Assembly (NCBI GenBank): GCA_943735955.1
Contig: CALSEQ010000033.1
Coordinates: forward strand, 837,001-901,000
DNA: 64,000 bases
Source of the DNA: Piscicola geometra
Taxonomy: Eukaryota; Annelida; Clitellata; Hirudinida; Piscicolidae
Direction of reading: 5' to 3'
Shown: piece by piece, positions 33,301-50,200 of the stretch
How positions within the stretch are numbered: position 1 is the stretch's first letter
How the letters are laid out: each line of letters starts with the position of its first letter
Program-made: the position numbers and the translations under genes
Notes under the pieces: generated by a model
Database searches by the model: none
Told to the model about the DNA's origin: nothing
The model's input: the letters and a program-made list of their open reading frames with translations, nothing else

Positions 33301-34560
33301 CCATATATGTAAATATGCAATATATGTAAATATGCAATATATGTAAATATGCAATATATGTAAATATGCAATATATGTAAATATGCAATATATGCAAATA
33401 TGCAATATATGCAAATATGCAATCTATGTAAATATGCAATATATGTAAATATGCAATATATATAAATATGCAATATATGTAAATATGCAATATATGTAAA
33501 TATGCAATATATGTAAATATGCAATATATGTAAATATGCAATATATGTAAATATGCAATATATGTAAATATGCAAATATGAAATATATGCAAATATGCAA
33601 TATATGCAAATATGCAATATATGTAAATATGCAATATATGTAAATATGCAATATATGTAAATATGCAATATATGTAAATATGCAATATATGTAAATATGC
33701 AATATATGTAAATATGCAATATATGTAAATATGCAATATATGTAAATATGCAATATATGTAAATATGCAATATATGTAAATATGCAAATATGCAATATAT
33801 GCAAATATGCAATATATGCAAATATGCAATATATGCAAATATGCAAAATATGTAAATATGCAATATATGTAAATATGCAATATATGTAAATATGCAATAT
33901 ATGTAAATATGCAATATATGTAAATATGCAATATATGTAAATATGCAGTATATGCAAATATGCAATATATGCAAATATGCAATATATGTAAATATGCAAT
34001 ATATGTAAATATGCAATATATGTAAATATGCAATATATGTAAATATGCAATATATGTAAATATGCAATATATGTAAATATGCAATATATGTAAATATGCA
34101 ATATATGTAAATATGCAATATATGTAAATATGCAAATATGAAATATATGCAAATATGCAATATATGCAAATATGCAATATATGTAAATATGCAATATATG
34201 TAAATATGCAATATATGTAAATATGCAATATATGTAAATATGCAATATATGTAAATATGCAATATATGTAAATATGCAATATATGTAAATATGCAATATA
34301 TGTAAATATCCAATATATGTAAATATGCAAATATGAAATATATGCAAATATGCAATATATGCAAATATGCAATATATGTAAATATGCAAATATGCAATAT
34401 GTGTGAATATGCAATATATGTAAATATGCAATATATGTAAATATGCAATATATGTAAATATGCAATATATGTAAATATGCAATATATGTAAATATGCAAT
34501 ATATGTAAATATGCAATATATGTAAATATGCAATATATGTAAATATGCAATATATGAAAC
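27371..34560. repeat. Satellite zone D (gaattatatg / gccatatatg subfamily)
   Basis: The zone is mostly canonical units with regularly spaced gcaaatatg groups. The gaattatatg variant has its g at 27964, 28685, 30696 and 33037. The gccatatatg variant has its first c at 28016, 28737, 29816 and 33301. The first two of each are 721 bp apart and belong to a direct tandem duplication, roughly 27.37-28.10 and 28.09-28.82 kb. The tgtgtgaat variant (24501, 26757, 29964, 34400) links zones C and D. Minus-strand frames exceed 1,200 codons here only because the units are so regular. Confidence 0.75.
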
Positions 34561-37500
34561 TATGCAATATATGTAAATATGCAAATATGCAATATATGCA
34601 AATATGCAATATATGCAAATATGCAATAAATGCAAATATGCAATATAAGTAAATATGCAATACACGTAAATATGCAATATATGTAAATATGCAATATATG
34701 TAAATATGCAATATATGTAAATATGCAATATATGTAAATATGCAATATATGTAAATATGCAATATATGTAAATATGCAATATATGTAAATATGCAATATA
34801 TGTAAATATGCAAATATGCAATATATGCAAATATGCAATATATGCAAATATGCAATATATGTAAATATGCAATATATGTAAATATGCAATATATGTAAAT
34901 ATGCAATATATGTAAATATGCAATATATGTAAATATGCAATATATGCAAATATGCAATATATGTAAATATGCAATATATGTGAATATGCAATATATGTAA
35001 ATATGCAATATATGTAAATATTCAATATATGTAAGTATGCAATATATGTAAATATGCAATATATGCAAATATGCAATATATGTAAATATGCAATATATGT
35101 AAATATGCAATATATGTAAATATGCAATATATGTAAATATGCAATATATGTAAATATGCAATATATGTAAATATGCAATACATGTAAATATGCAATATAT
35201 GTAAATATGCAATATATGTAAATATGCAATATATGTAAATATGCAATATATGTAAATATGCAATATATGTAGATATGCAATATATGTAAATATGCATTAT
35301 ATGCAAATATGCAATATATGTGAATATGCAACATATGTAAATATGCAATATATGTAAATACGCAATATATGTAAATATGCAATATATGTAAATAGGCAAT
35401 ATATGTAAATATGCAATATATGTAAATATGCAATATATGTAAATATGCAATATATGCAAATATGCAATATATGTAAATATGCAATATATGTGAATATGCA
35501 ATATATGTAAATATGCAATATATGTAAATATGCAATATATGTAAGTATGCAATATATGTAAATATGCAATATATGTAAACATGCAATATATGCACATATG
35601 CAACATATGTAAATATGCAATATATGTAAATATGCAATATATGTAAATATGCAATATATGTAAATATGCAATATATGTAAATATGCAATATATTTAAATA
35701 TGCAGTATATGTAAATATGCAATATATGTAAATATGCAATATATGTAAATATGCAATATATGTAAATATGCAATATATGTAAATATGCAATATATGTAAA
35801 TATGCAATATATGCAAATATGCAATATATGTAAATATGCAATAGATGTGAATATGCAATATATGTAAATATGCAATATATGTAAATATGCAATATATGTA
35901 AGTATGCAATATATGTAAATATGCAATATATGTAAATATGCAATATATGCAAATATGCAATATATGTAAATGTGCAATATATGTAAATATGCAATATATG
36001 TAAATATGCAATATATGTAAATGTGCAATATATATAAATATGCAATATATGTAAATATGCAATATATGTAAATATGCAATATATGTAAATATGCAATATA
36101 TGTAAATATGCAATATATGTAAATATGCAATATATGTAAATATGCAATATATGTAAATATGCAATATATGTAAATATGCATTATATGCAAATATGCAATA
36201 TATGTGAATGTGCAACATATGTAAATATGCAATATATGTAAATATGCAATATATGTAAATATGCAATATATGTAAATAGGCAATATATGTAAATATGCAA
36301 TATATGTAAATATGCAATATATGTAAATATGCAATATATGAAAATATGCAATATATGTAAATATGCAAATATGCAATATATGCAAATATGCAATATATGC
36401 AAATATGCAATATATGTAAATATGCAATATATGTAAATATTCAATATATGTAAATATGCAATATATGTAAATATGCAATATATGTAAATATGCAATATAT
36501 GTAAATATGCAATATATGTAAATATGCAATATATGTAAATATGCAATATATGTAAATATGCAATATATGTAAATATGCAATATATGTAAATATGCAATAT
36601 ATGTAAATATGCATTATATGCAAATATGCAATATATGTGAATATGCAACATATGTAAATATGCAATATATGTAAATATGCAATATATGTAAATATGCAAT
36701 ATATGTGAATAGGCAATATATGTAACTATGCAATATATGTAAATATGCAATATATGTAAATATGCAATATATGAAAATATGCAATATATGTAAATATGCA
36801 AATATGCAATATATGCAAATATGCAATATATGCAAATATGCAATATATGTAAATATGCAATATATGTAAATATGCAATATATGTAAATATGCAATATATG
36901 TAAATATGCAATATATGTAAATATGCAATATATGTAAATATGCAATATATGTAAATATGCAATATATGTAAATATGCAATATATGTAAATATGCAATATA
37001 TGTAAATATGCAATATATGTAAATATGCAATATATGTAAATATGCAATATATGTAAATATGCAATATATGTAAATATGCAATATATGTAAATATGCAATA
37101 TATGAAAATATGCAATATATGTAAATATGCAAATATGCAATATATGCAAATATGCAATATATGCAAGTATGCAATATATGTGAATATGCAATAAATGTAA
37201 ATATGCAATATATGTAAATTTGCAATATATGCAAATATGCAATATATGTAAATATGCAATATATGTAAATATGAAATATATGTAAATATGCAATATATGT
37301 AAATATGCAATATATGTAAATATGCAAATATGCAATATATGCAAATATGCAATATATGCAAATATGCAATATATGTAAATATGCAATTCATGTAAATATG
37401 CAATATATGTAAATATGCAATATATGTAAATATGCAATATATGTAAATATGCAATATATGTAAAAATGCAATATATGTAAATGTGCAATATATGCAAATA

Positions 37501-40500
37501 TGCAATATATGTAAATATGCAATATATGTAAATATGCAAAATATGTAAATATGCAATATATGTAAATTTGCAATATATGTAATTATGCAATATATGTAAA
37601 TATGCAATATATGTAAATATGCAAAATATGTAAATATGCAATATATGTAAATATGCAATATATGTAAATATGCAATATATGTAAATATGCAATATATGTA
37701 AATATGCAAATATGCAATATATGTAAATATACAATATATGTAAATATGCAATATATGTAAATATGCAATATATGTAAATATGCAATATATGTAAATATGC
37801 AATATATGTAAATATGCAATATATGTAAATATGCAATATATGTAAATAAGCAATATATGTAAATATGCAATATATGTAAATATGCAATATATGTAAATAT
37901 GCAATAGATGTAAATATGCAATATATGTAAATATGCAATATATGTAAATATGCAATATATGTAAATATGCAATATATGTAAATATGCAATATATGTAAAC
38001 ATGCAATATATGTAAATATGCAATATTTGTAAATATGCAATATATGTAAATATGCAATATATGTAAATATGCAATATATGAAAATATGCAATATATGTAA
38101 ATATGCAATATATGTGAATATGCAATATATGTAAATATGCAAATATGCAATATATGCAAATATGCAATATATGCAAATATGCAATATATGTAAATATGCA
38201 ATATATGTAAATATGCAATATATGTAAATATGCAATATATGTAAATATGCAATATATGTAAATATGCATTATATGTAAATATGCAATATATGTAAATATG
38301 CAATATATGTAAATATGCAATATATGTAAATATGCAATATATGAAAATATGCAATATATGTAAATATGCAAATATGAAATATATGCAAATATGCAATATA
38401 TGCAAGTATGCAATATATGTGAATATGCAATATATGTAAATATGCAATATATGTAAATTTGCAATATATGCAAATATGCAATATATGTAAATATGCAATA
38501 TATGTAAATATGAAATATATGTAAATATGCAATATATGTAAATATGCAATATATGTAAATATGCAATATATGTAAATATGCAAATATGCAATATATGCAA
38601 ATATGCAATATATGCAAATATGCAATATATGTAAATATGCAATTCATGTAAATATGCAATATATGTAAATATGCAATATATGTAAATATGCAATATATGT
38701 AAAGATGCAATATATGTAAATATGCAATATATGTAAATATGCAATATATGTAAATATGCAATATATGTAAATATGCAATATATGTAAATATGCAATAGAT
38801 GTAAATATGCAATATATGTAAATATGCAATATATGTAAATATGCAATATATGTAAATATGCAATATATGTAAATATGCAATATATGTAAACATGCAATAT
38901 ATGTAAATATGCAATATATGTAAATATGCAATATATGTAAATATGCAATATATGTAAATATGCAATATATGAAAATATGCAATATATGTAAATATGCAAT
39001 ATATGTGAATATGCAATATATGTAAATATGCAAATATGCAATATATGCAAATATGCAATATATGCAAATATGCAATATATGTAAATATGCAATATATGTA
39101 AATATGCAATATATGTAAATATGCAATATATGTAAATATGCAATATATGTAAATATGCAATATATGTAAATATGCAATATATGTAAATATGCAATATATG
39201 TAAATATGCAATATATGTAAAAATGCAATATATGTAAATATGCAATATATGTAAATATGCAATATATGAAAATATGCAATATATGTAAATATGCAAATAT
39301 GCAATATATGCAAATATGCAATATATGCAAGTATGCAATATATGTGAATATTCAATATATGTAAATATGCAATATATGTAAATTTGCAATATATGCAAAT
39401 ATGCAATATATGTAAATATGCAATATATGTAAATATGAAATATATGTAAATATGCAATATATGTAAATATGCAATATATGTAAATATGCAATATATGTAA
39501 ATATGCAATATATGTAAATATGCAAATATGCAATATATGCAAATATGCAATAAATGCAAATATGCAATATATGTAAATATGCAATTCATGTAAATATGCA
39601 ATATATGTAAATATGCAATATATGTAAATATGCAATATATGTAAATATGCAATATATGTAAATATGCAAAATATGTAAATATGCAATATATGTAAATTTG
39701 CAATATATGTAATTAGGCAATATATGTAAATATGCAATATATGTAAATATGCAATATATGTAAATATGCAATATATGTAAATATGCAATATATGTAAATA
39801 TGCAATTTATGTAAATATGCAATATATGTAAATATGCAATATATGTAAATATGCAAATATGCAATATATGTAAATATGCAATATATGTAAATATGCAATA
39901 TATGTAAATATGCAATATATGTAAATATGCAATATATGTAAAGATGCAATATATGTAAATATGCAATATATGTAAATATGCAATATATGTAAATATGCAA
40001 TATATGTAAATATGCAATATATGTAAATATGCAATATATGTAAATATGCAATATATGTAAATATGCAAGTATGCAATATATGCAAATATGCAATATATGC
40101 AAATATGCAATATATGTAAATATGCAATATATGTAAATATGCAATATATGTAAATATGCAATATATGTAAATATGCAATATATGTAAATATGCAATATAT
40201 GTAAATATGCAATATATGTAAATATGCAATATATGTAAATATGCAATATATGTAAATATGCAATATATGAAAATATGCAATATATGTAAATATGCAAATA
40301 TGCAATATATGCAAATATGCAATATATGCAAGTATGCAATATATGTGAATATGCAATATATGTAAATATGCAATATATGTAAATTTGCAATATATGCAAA
40401 TATGCAATATATGTAAATATGCAATATATGTAAATATGAAATATATGTAAATATGCAATATATGTAAATATGCAATATATGTAAATATGCAAAATATGTA

Positions 40501-40600
40501 AATATGCAAATATGCAATATATGCAAATATGCAATATATGCAAATATGCAATATATGTAAATATGCAATTCATGTAAATATGCAATATATGTAAATATGC
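34561..40600. repeat. Satellite zone E, left part (caattcatg subfamily)
   Basis: No gene is present. The caattcatg variant (first t) is at 37387, 38643, 39585 and 40569. The first and last anchor a block of at least 186 bp that is repeated at offset 3182; it holds tgtaaaaatg, aaatgtgc, gcaaaatatg and aaatttgc units in the same order. Between 34.6 and 37.3 kb the units carry many unlinked single substitutions (catatg, gcatta, ataggc, agatgc), and I saw no clean long higher-order period. Confidence 0.65.
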
Positions 40601-43600
40601 AATATATGTAAATATGCAATATATGTAAATATGCAATATATGTAAAAATGCAATATATGTAAATGTGCAATATATGCAAATATGCAATATATGTAAATAT
40701 GCAATATATGTAAATATGCAAAATATGTAAATATGCAATATATGTAAATTTGCAATATATGTAATTATGCAATATATGTAAATATGCAATATATGTAAAT
40801 ATGCAATATATGTAAATATGCAATATATGTAAATATGCAATATATGTAAATATGCAATATATGTAAATATGCAATATATGTAAATAAGCAAATATGCAAT
40901 ATATGTAAATATGCAATATATGTAAATATGCAATATATGTAAATATGCAATATATGTAAATATGCAAAATATGTAAATATGCAATATATGTAAATATGCA
41001 ATATATGTAAATATGCAATATATGTAAATATGCAATATATGTAAATATGCAATATATGTAAATAAGCAATTTATGTAAATATGCAATATATGTAAATATG
41101 CAATATATGTAAATATGCAATAGATGTAAATATGCAATATATGTAAATATGCAATATATGTAAATATGCAATATATGTAAATATGCAATATATGTAAATA
41201 TGCAATATATGTAAACATGCAATATATGTAAATATGCAATATATGTAAATATGCAATATATGTAAATATGCAATATATGTAAATATGCAATATATGTAAA
41301 TATGCAATATATGTAAATATGCAATATATGTAAATATGCAATATATGTAAATATGCAAAAATGCAATATATGCAAATATGCAATATATGCAAATATGCAA
41401 TATATGTAAATATGCAATATATGTAAATATGCAATATATGTAAATATGCAATATATGTGAATATGCAAATATGCAATATATGCAAATATGCAATATATGC
41501 AAATATGCAATATATGTAAATATGCAATATATGTAAATATGCAATATATGTAAATATGCAATATATGTAAATATGCACTATATGTAAATATGCAATATAT
41601 GTAAAGATGCAATATATGTAAATATGCTATATATGTAAATATGCAATAAATGTAAATATGCAATATATGTAAAAATGCAATATATGTAAATATGCAATAT
41701 ATGTAAATATGCAATATATGTAAATATGCAATATATGTAAATATGCAATATATGTAAATATGCAATATATGTAAATATGCAATATATGTAAATATGCAAA
41801 TATGCAATATATGCAAATATGCAATATATGCAAATATGCAATATATGTAAAAATGCAATATATGTAAATATGCAATATATGTAAATATGCAATATATGTA
41901 AATATGCAATATATGTAAATATGCAATATATGTAAATATGCAATATATGTAAATATGCAATAGATGTAAATATGCAATATATGTAAATATGCAATATATG
42001 TAAATATGCAATATACGTAAATATGCAATATATGTAAATATGCAATATATGTAAACATGCAATATATGTAAATATGCAATATATGTAAATATGCAATATA
42101 TGTAAATATGCAAAAATGCAATATATGCAAATATGCAATATATGCAAATATGCAATATATGTAAATATGCAATATATGTAAATATGCAATATATGTAAAT
42201 ATGCAATATATGTGAATATGCAAATATGCAATATATGCAAATATGCAATATATGCAAATATGCAATATATGTAAATATGCAATATATGTAAATATGCAAT
42301 ATATGTAAATATGCAATATATGTAAATTTGCAATATATGTAATTATGCAATATATGTAAATATGCAATATATGTAAATATGCAATATATGTAAATATGCA
42401 ATATATGTAAATATGCAATATATGTAAATATGCAATATATGTAAAAATGCAATATATGTAAATGTGCAATATATGCAAATATGCAATATATGTAAATATG
42501 CAATATATGTAAATATGCAAAATATGTAAATATGCAATATATGTAAATTTGCAATATATGTAATTATGCAATATATGTAAATATGCAATATATGTAAATA
42601 TGCAATATATGTAAATATGCAATATATGTAAATATGCAATATATGTAAATATGCAATATATGTAAATATGCAATATATGTAAATAAGCAAATATGCAATA
42701 TATGTAAATATGCAATATATGTAAATATGCAATATATGTAAATATGCAATATATGTAAATATGCAATATATGTAAATATGCAATATATGTAAATATGCAA
42801 TATATGTAAATATGCAATATATGTAAATATGCAATATATGTAAATATGCAATATATGTAAGTAAGCAATATATGTAAATATGCAATATATGTAAATATGC
42901 AATATATGTAAATATGCAATAGATGTAAATATGCAATATATGTAAATATGCAATATATGTAAATATGCAATATATGTAAATATGCAATATATGTAAATAT
43001 GCAATATATGTAAACATGCAATATATGTAAATATGCAATATATGTAAATATGCAATATATGTAAATATGCAATATATGTAAATATGCAATATATGTAAAT
43101 ATGCAATATATGTAAATATGCAATATATGTAAACATGCAATATATGTAAATATGCAATATATGTAAATATGCAATATATGTAAATATGCAATATATGTAA
43201 ATATGCAATATATGTAAATATGCAATATATGTAAATATGCAATATATGTAAATATGCAATATATGTAAATATGCAAAAATGCAATATATGCAAATATGCA
43301 ATATATGCAAATATGCAATATATGTAAATATGCAATATATGTAAATATGCAATATATGTAAATATGCAATATATGTGAATATGCAAATATGCAATATATG
43401 CAAATATGCAATATATGCAAATATGCAATATATGTAAATATGCAATATATGTAAATATGCAATATATGTAAATATGCAATATATGTAAATATGCACTATA
43501 TGTAAATATGCAATATATGTAAAGATGCAATATATGTAAATATGCTATATATGTAAATATGCAATAAATGTAAATATGCAATATATGTAAAAATGCAATA

Positions 43601-46600
43601 TATGTAAATATGCAATATATGTAAATATGCAATATATGTAAATATGCAATATATGTAAATATGCAATATATGTAAATATGCAATATATGTAAATATGCAA
43701 TATATGTAAATATGCAAATATGCAATATATGCAAATATGCAATATATGCAAATATGCAATATATGTAAAAATGCAATATATGTAAATATGCAATATATGT
43801 AAATATGCAATATATGTAAATATGCAATATATGTAAATATGCAATATATGTAAATATGCAATATATGTAAATATGCAATAGATGTAAATATGCAATATAT
43901 GTAAATATGCAATATATGTAAATATGCAATATACGTAAATATGCAATATATGTAAATATGCAATATATGTAAACATGCAATATATGTAAATATGCAATAT
44001 ATGTAAATATGCAATATATGTAAATATGCAAAAATGCAATATATGCAAATATGCAATATATGCAAATATGCAATATATGTAAATATGCAATATATGTAAA
44101 TATGCAATATATGTAAATATGCAATATATGTGAATATGCAAATATGCAATATATGCAAATATGCAATATATGCAAATATGCAATATATGTAAATATGCAA
44201 TATATGTAAATATGCAATATATGTAAATATGCAATATATGTAAATTTGCAATATATGTAATTATGCAATATATGTAAATATGCAATATATGTAAATATGC
44301 AATATATGTAAATATGCAATATATGTAAATATGCAATATATGTAAATATGCAATATATGTAAAAATGCAATATATGTAAATGTGCAATATATGCAAATAT
44401 GCAATATATGTAAATATGCAATATATGTAAATATGCAAAATATGTAAATATGCAATATATGTAAATTTGCAATATATGTAATTATGCAATATATGTAAAT
44501 ATGCAATATATGTAAATATGCAATATATGTAAATATGCAATATATGTAAATATGCAATATATGTAAATATGCAATATATGTAAATATGCAATATATGTAA
44601 ATAAGCAAATATGCAATATATGTAAATATGCAATATATGTAAATATGCAATATATGTAAATATGCAATATATGTAAATATGCAATATATGTAAATATGCA
44701 ATATATGTAAATATGCAATATATGTAAATATGCAATATATGTAAATATGCAATATATGTAAATATGCAATATATGTAAATAAGCAATATATGTAAATATG
44801 CAATATATGTAAATATGCAATATATGTAAATATGCAATAGATGTAAATATGCAATATATGTAAATATGCAATATATGTAAATATGCAATATATGTAAATA
44901 TGCAATATATGTAAATATGCAATATATGTAAACATGCAATATATGTAAATATGCAATATATGTAAATATGCAATATATGTAAATATGCAATATATGTAAA
45001 TATGCAATATATGTAAATATGCAATATATGTAAATATGCAATATATGTAAATATGCAATATATGTAAATATGCAAAAATGCAATATATGCAAATATGCAA
45101 TATATGCAAATATGCAATATATGTAAATATGCAATATATGTAAATATGCAATATATGTAAATATGCAATATATGTGAATATGCAAATATGCAATATATGC
45201 AAATATGCAATATATGCAAATATGCAATATATGTAAATATGCAATATATGTAAATATGCAATATATGTAAATATGCAATATATGTAAATATGCACTATAT
45301 GTAAATATGCAATATATGTAAAGATGCAATATATGTAAATATGCTATATATGTAAATATGCAATAAATGTAAATATGCAATATATGTAAAAATGCAATAT
45401 ATGTAAATATGCAATATATGTAAATATGCAATATATGTAAATATGCAATATATGTAAATATGCAATATATGTAAATATGCAATATATGTAAATATGCAAT
45501 ATATGTAAATATGCAAATATACAATATATGCAAATATGCAATATATGCAAATATGCAATATATGTAAAAATGCAATATATGTAAATATGCAATATATGTA
45601 AATATGCAATATATGTAAATATGCAATATATGTAAATATGCAATATATGTAAATATGCAATATATGTAAATATGCAATAGATGTAAATATGCAATATATG
45701 TAAATATGCAATATATGTAAATATGCAATATACGTAAATATGCAATATATGTAAATATGCAATATATGTAAACATGCAATATATGTAAATATGCAATATA
45801 TGTAAATATGCAATATATGTAAATATGCAAAAATGCAATATATGCAAATATGCAATATATGCAAATATGCAATATATGTAAATATGCAATATATGTAAAT
45901 ATGCAATATATGTAAATATGCAATATATGTGAATATGCAAATATGCAATATATGCAAATATGCAATATATGCAAATATGCAATATATGTAAATATGCAAT
46001 ATATGTAAATATGCAATATATGTAAATATGCAATATATGTAAATATGCAATATATGTAAATATGCAATATATGTAAAGATGCAATATATGTAAATATGCT
46101 ATATATGTAAATATGCAATAAATGTAAATATGCAATATATGTAAAAATGCAATATATGTAAATATGCAATATATGTAAATATGCAATATATGTAAATATG
46201 CAATATATGTAAATATGCAATATATGTAAATATGCAATATATGTAAATATGCAAATATGCAATATATGCAAATATGCAATATATGCAAATATGCAATATA
46301 TGTAAATATGCAATATATGTAAATATGCAATATATGTAAATATGCAATATATGTAAATATGCAATATATGTAAATATGCAATATATGTAAATATGCAATA
46401 TATGTAAATATGCAATATATGTAAATATGCAATATATGTAAATATGCAATATATGTAAATATGCAAGATATGTAAATATGCAATATATGTAAATATGCAA
46501 TATATGTAAATATGCAATATATGTAAATATGCAATATATGTAAATATGCAAATATGAAATATATGCAAATATGCAATATATGCAAAGATGCATTATATGT

Positions 46601-47200
46601 AAATATGCAATATATGTAAATATGCAATATATGTAAATATGCAATATATGTAAATATGCAATATATGTAAATATGAAATATATGTAAATATGCAATATAT
46701 GTAAATATGCAATATATGTAAATATGCAATATATGTAAATATGCAATATATGTAAATATGCAATATATGTAAATATGCAATATATGTAAATATGCAATAT
46801 ATGTAAATATGCAATATATGTAAATATGCAATATATGTAAATATGCAATATATGTGAATATGCAATATAAGTAAATATGCAATATATGTAAATATGCAAT
46901 ATATGTAAATATGCAATATATGTAAATATGCAATATATGTGAATATGCAATATATGTAAATGTGCAATATATGTAACCATTCAATATATGTAAATATGCA
47001 AATATGCAATATATGCAAATATGCAATATATGCAAATATGCAATATATATAAATATGCAATATATGTAAATATGCAATATATGTAAATATGCAATATATG
47101 TAAATATGCAATATATGTAAATATGCAATATATGTAAATATGCAATATATGTAAATATGCAATATATGCAAATATGCAATCTATGTAAATATGCAATTTA
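40601..47200. repeat. Satellite zone E, right part: three ~1.8-1.9 kb higher-order copies
   Basis: The gcactatatg variant (c) is at 41576, 43494 and 45293 (spacings 1918 and 1799). The aaacatgc variant (c) is at 41216, 43015 with an extra one at 43134, and 44933. The aatagatg variant is at 42922 and 44840 (1918). The block 41578-42333 recurs at 43496-44251 and 45295-46050. The 119-bp length difference is explained by a local seven-unit duplication in the middle copy. After 46.05 kb the pattern decays into related but less ordered units. Confidence 0.85.
42897..43134. repeat. Seven-unit (119-bp) tandem duplication inside the middle copy
   Basis: The aaacatgc variant appears twice here, with its c at 43015 and 43134, exactly 119 bp or seven units apart. 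The sister copies carry it once (41216 and 44933). On the left, the distance from aatagatg to the first aaacatgc is 93 bp, as in the sister copy. On the right, the distance from the second aaacatgc to caaaaatgc is 140 bp, as in the sister copy (43134 to 43274; 44933 to 45073). All units between the two markers are canonical. Confidence 0.88.
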
Positions 47201-50200
47201 TGTAAATATGCAATATATGTAAATATGCAATATATGTAAATATGCAATATATGTAAATATGCAATATATGTAAATATGCAATATATGTAAATATGCAATA
47301 TATGTAAATATGCAATATATGTAAATATGCAATATATGTTAATATGCAATATATGTAAATATGCAATATATGTAAATATGCAATATATGTAAATATGCAA
47401 TATATGTAAATATGCAATATATGTAAATATGCAATATATGTAAATATGCAATATATGTAAATATGCAATATATGTAAATATGCATTATATTTAAACATGC
47501 AATTTATGTAAATATGCAATATATGTTAATATGCAATATATGTAAATATGCAATATATGTAAATATGCAATATATGTAAATATGCAATATATGTAAATAT
47601 GCAATATATGTAAATATGCAATATATGTAAATATGCAATATATGTGAACATGCAAATATGCAATATATGCAAATGTGCAATATATGCAAATATGCAATAT
47701 AAGTGAATATGCAATATATGTAAATATGCAATATATGTAAATATGCAATATAAGTAAATATGCAAAAAATGTAAATATGCACTATATGTAAATATGCAAT
47801 ATATGTAAATATGCAATATATGTAAATATGCAATATATGTAAATGTGCAATATATGTAAATATGCAATATATGTAAATATGCAAGTATGCAAATATGCAA
47901 TATATGCAAATATGCAATATATGTAAATATGCAATATATGTAAATATGCAATATATGTAAATATGCAATATATGTAAATATGTAATATATGTAAATATGC
48001 AATATATGTAAATATGCAATATATGTAAATATGCAATATATGCAAATATGCAATCTATGTAAATATGCAATATATGTGAATATGCAATATATGTAACTAT
48101 GCAATATATGTAAATATGCAATATATGTAAATATGCAATATTTGTAAATATGCAATATATGTAAATATGCAATATATGTAAATATGCAATATATGTAAAT
48201 ATGCAATATATGTAAATATGCAATATATGAAAATATGCAATATATGTAAATATGCAAATATGCAATATATGCAAATATGCAATATATGCAAATTTGCAAT
48301 ATATGTGAATATGCAATATATGTAAATATGAAATATATGTAAATATGCAATATATGTAAATATGCAATATATGTAAATATGCAATATATGTAAATATGCA
48401 ATATATGTTAATATGCAATATATGTAAATATGCAATATATGTAAATATGCAATATATGTAAATATGCAATATATGTAAATATCCAAATATGCAATATATG
48501 CAAATATGCAATATATGCAAATATGCAATATATGTAAATATGCAATATATGTAAATATGCAATATATGTTAATATGCAATATATGTAAATATGCAATATA
48601 TGTAAATATGCAATATATGTAAATATGCAATATATGAAAATATTCAATATATGTAAATATGCAAATAGGCAATATATGCAAATATGCAATATATGCAAAT
48701 ATGCAATATCTGTAAATATGCAATATTTGTAAATATGCAATATACGTAAATTTGCATTATATGTAAATATGCAATATATGTAAATATGCAATATATGTAA
48801 ATATGCAATATATGTAAATATGCAATATATGTAAAGATGCAATATATGTAAATATGCAATATATGTAAATATGCAAATATGCAATATATGCAAATATGCA
48901 ATATATGCAAATATGCAATACATGTAAATATGCAATTTATGTAAATATGCAAAATATGTTAATATGCAATATATGTAAATATGCAATATATGTGAATATG
49001 CAATATATGTAAATATGCAATATATGTAAATATGCAATATATGCAAATATGCAATATATGTAAATATGCAATATATGTGAATATGCAATATATGTAAATA
49101 TGCAATATATGTAAATATGCAATATATGTAATTATGCAATATATGTAAATATGCAATATATGTAAATATGCAATATATTTAAATATGCAATATATGTAAA
49201 TAAGCAATATATGTAAATATGCAATATATGTAAATATGCAATATATGTTAATATGCAAATATGCAATATATGCAAATATGCAATATATGCAAATATGAAA
49301 TATATGTAAATATGCAATATATGTAAATATGCAATATATGTAAATATGCAATATATTCAAATATGCAATATATGTAAATAAGCAATATATGTAAATATGC
49401 AATATATGTAAATATGCAATATATGTAAGTATGCAATATATGTAAATATGTAAATATGCAATATATGTAAATATGCAATATATGTAAATATGCAATATAT
49501 ATAAATATGCAAATATGCAAATATGCAATATATGCAAATATGCAATATATGTAAATATGCAATATATGTAAATATGCAATATATGTAAATATGCAATATA
49601 TGTAAATATGCAATATATGTAAATATGCAATATATGTAAATATGCAATATATGTAAGTATGCTATATATGTAAATATGCAATATATGTAAATATGCACTA
49701 TATGTAATTATGCAATATATGTAAATATGCAATACATGTAAATATGCAATATATGTAAATATGCAATATATGTAAATATGCAATATATGTAAATATGCAA
49801 TATATGTAAATATGCAATATATGTAAATATGCAATATATGTAAATATGCAAATATGCAATATATGCAAATATGCAATATATGCAAATATGCAATATATGT
49901 AAATATGCAATATATGTAAATATGCAATATATGTAAATATGCAATATATGTAAATATGCAATTGATGTAAATATGCAATATATGTGAATATGCAAATATG
50001 CAATATATGCAAATGTGCAATATATGCAAATATGCAATATATGTTAATATGCAATATATGTAAATATGCAATATATGTAAATATGCAATATATGTAAATA
50101 TGCAATATATGTAAATATGCAATATATGTGAATATGCAAATATGCAATATATGCAAATGTGCAATATATGCAAATATGCAATATATGTAAATATGCAATA

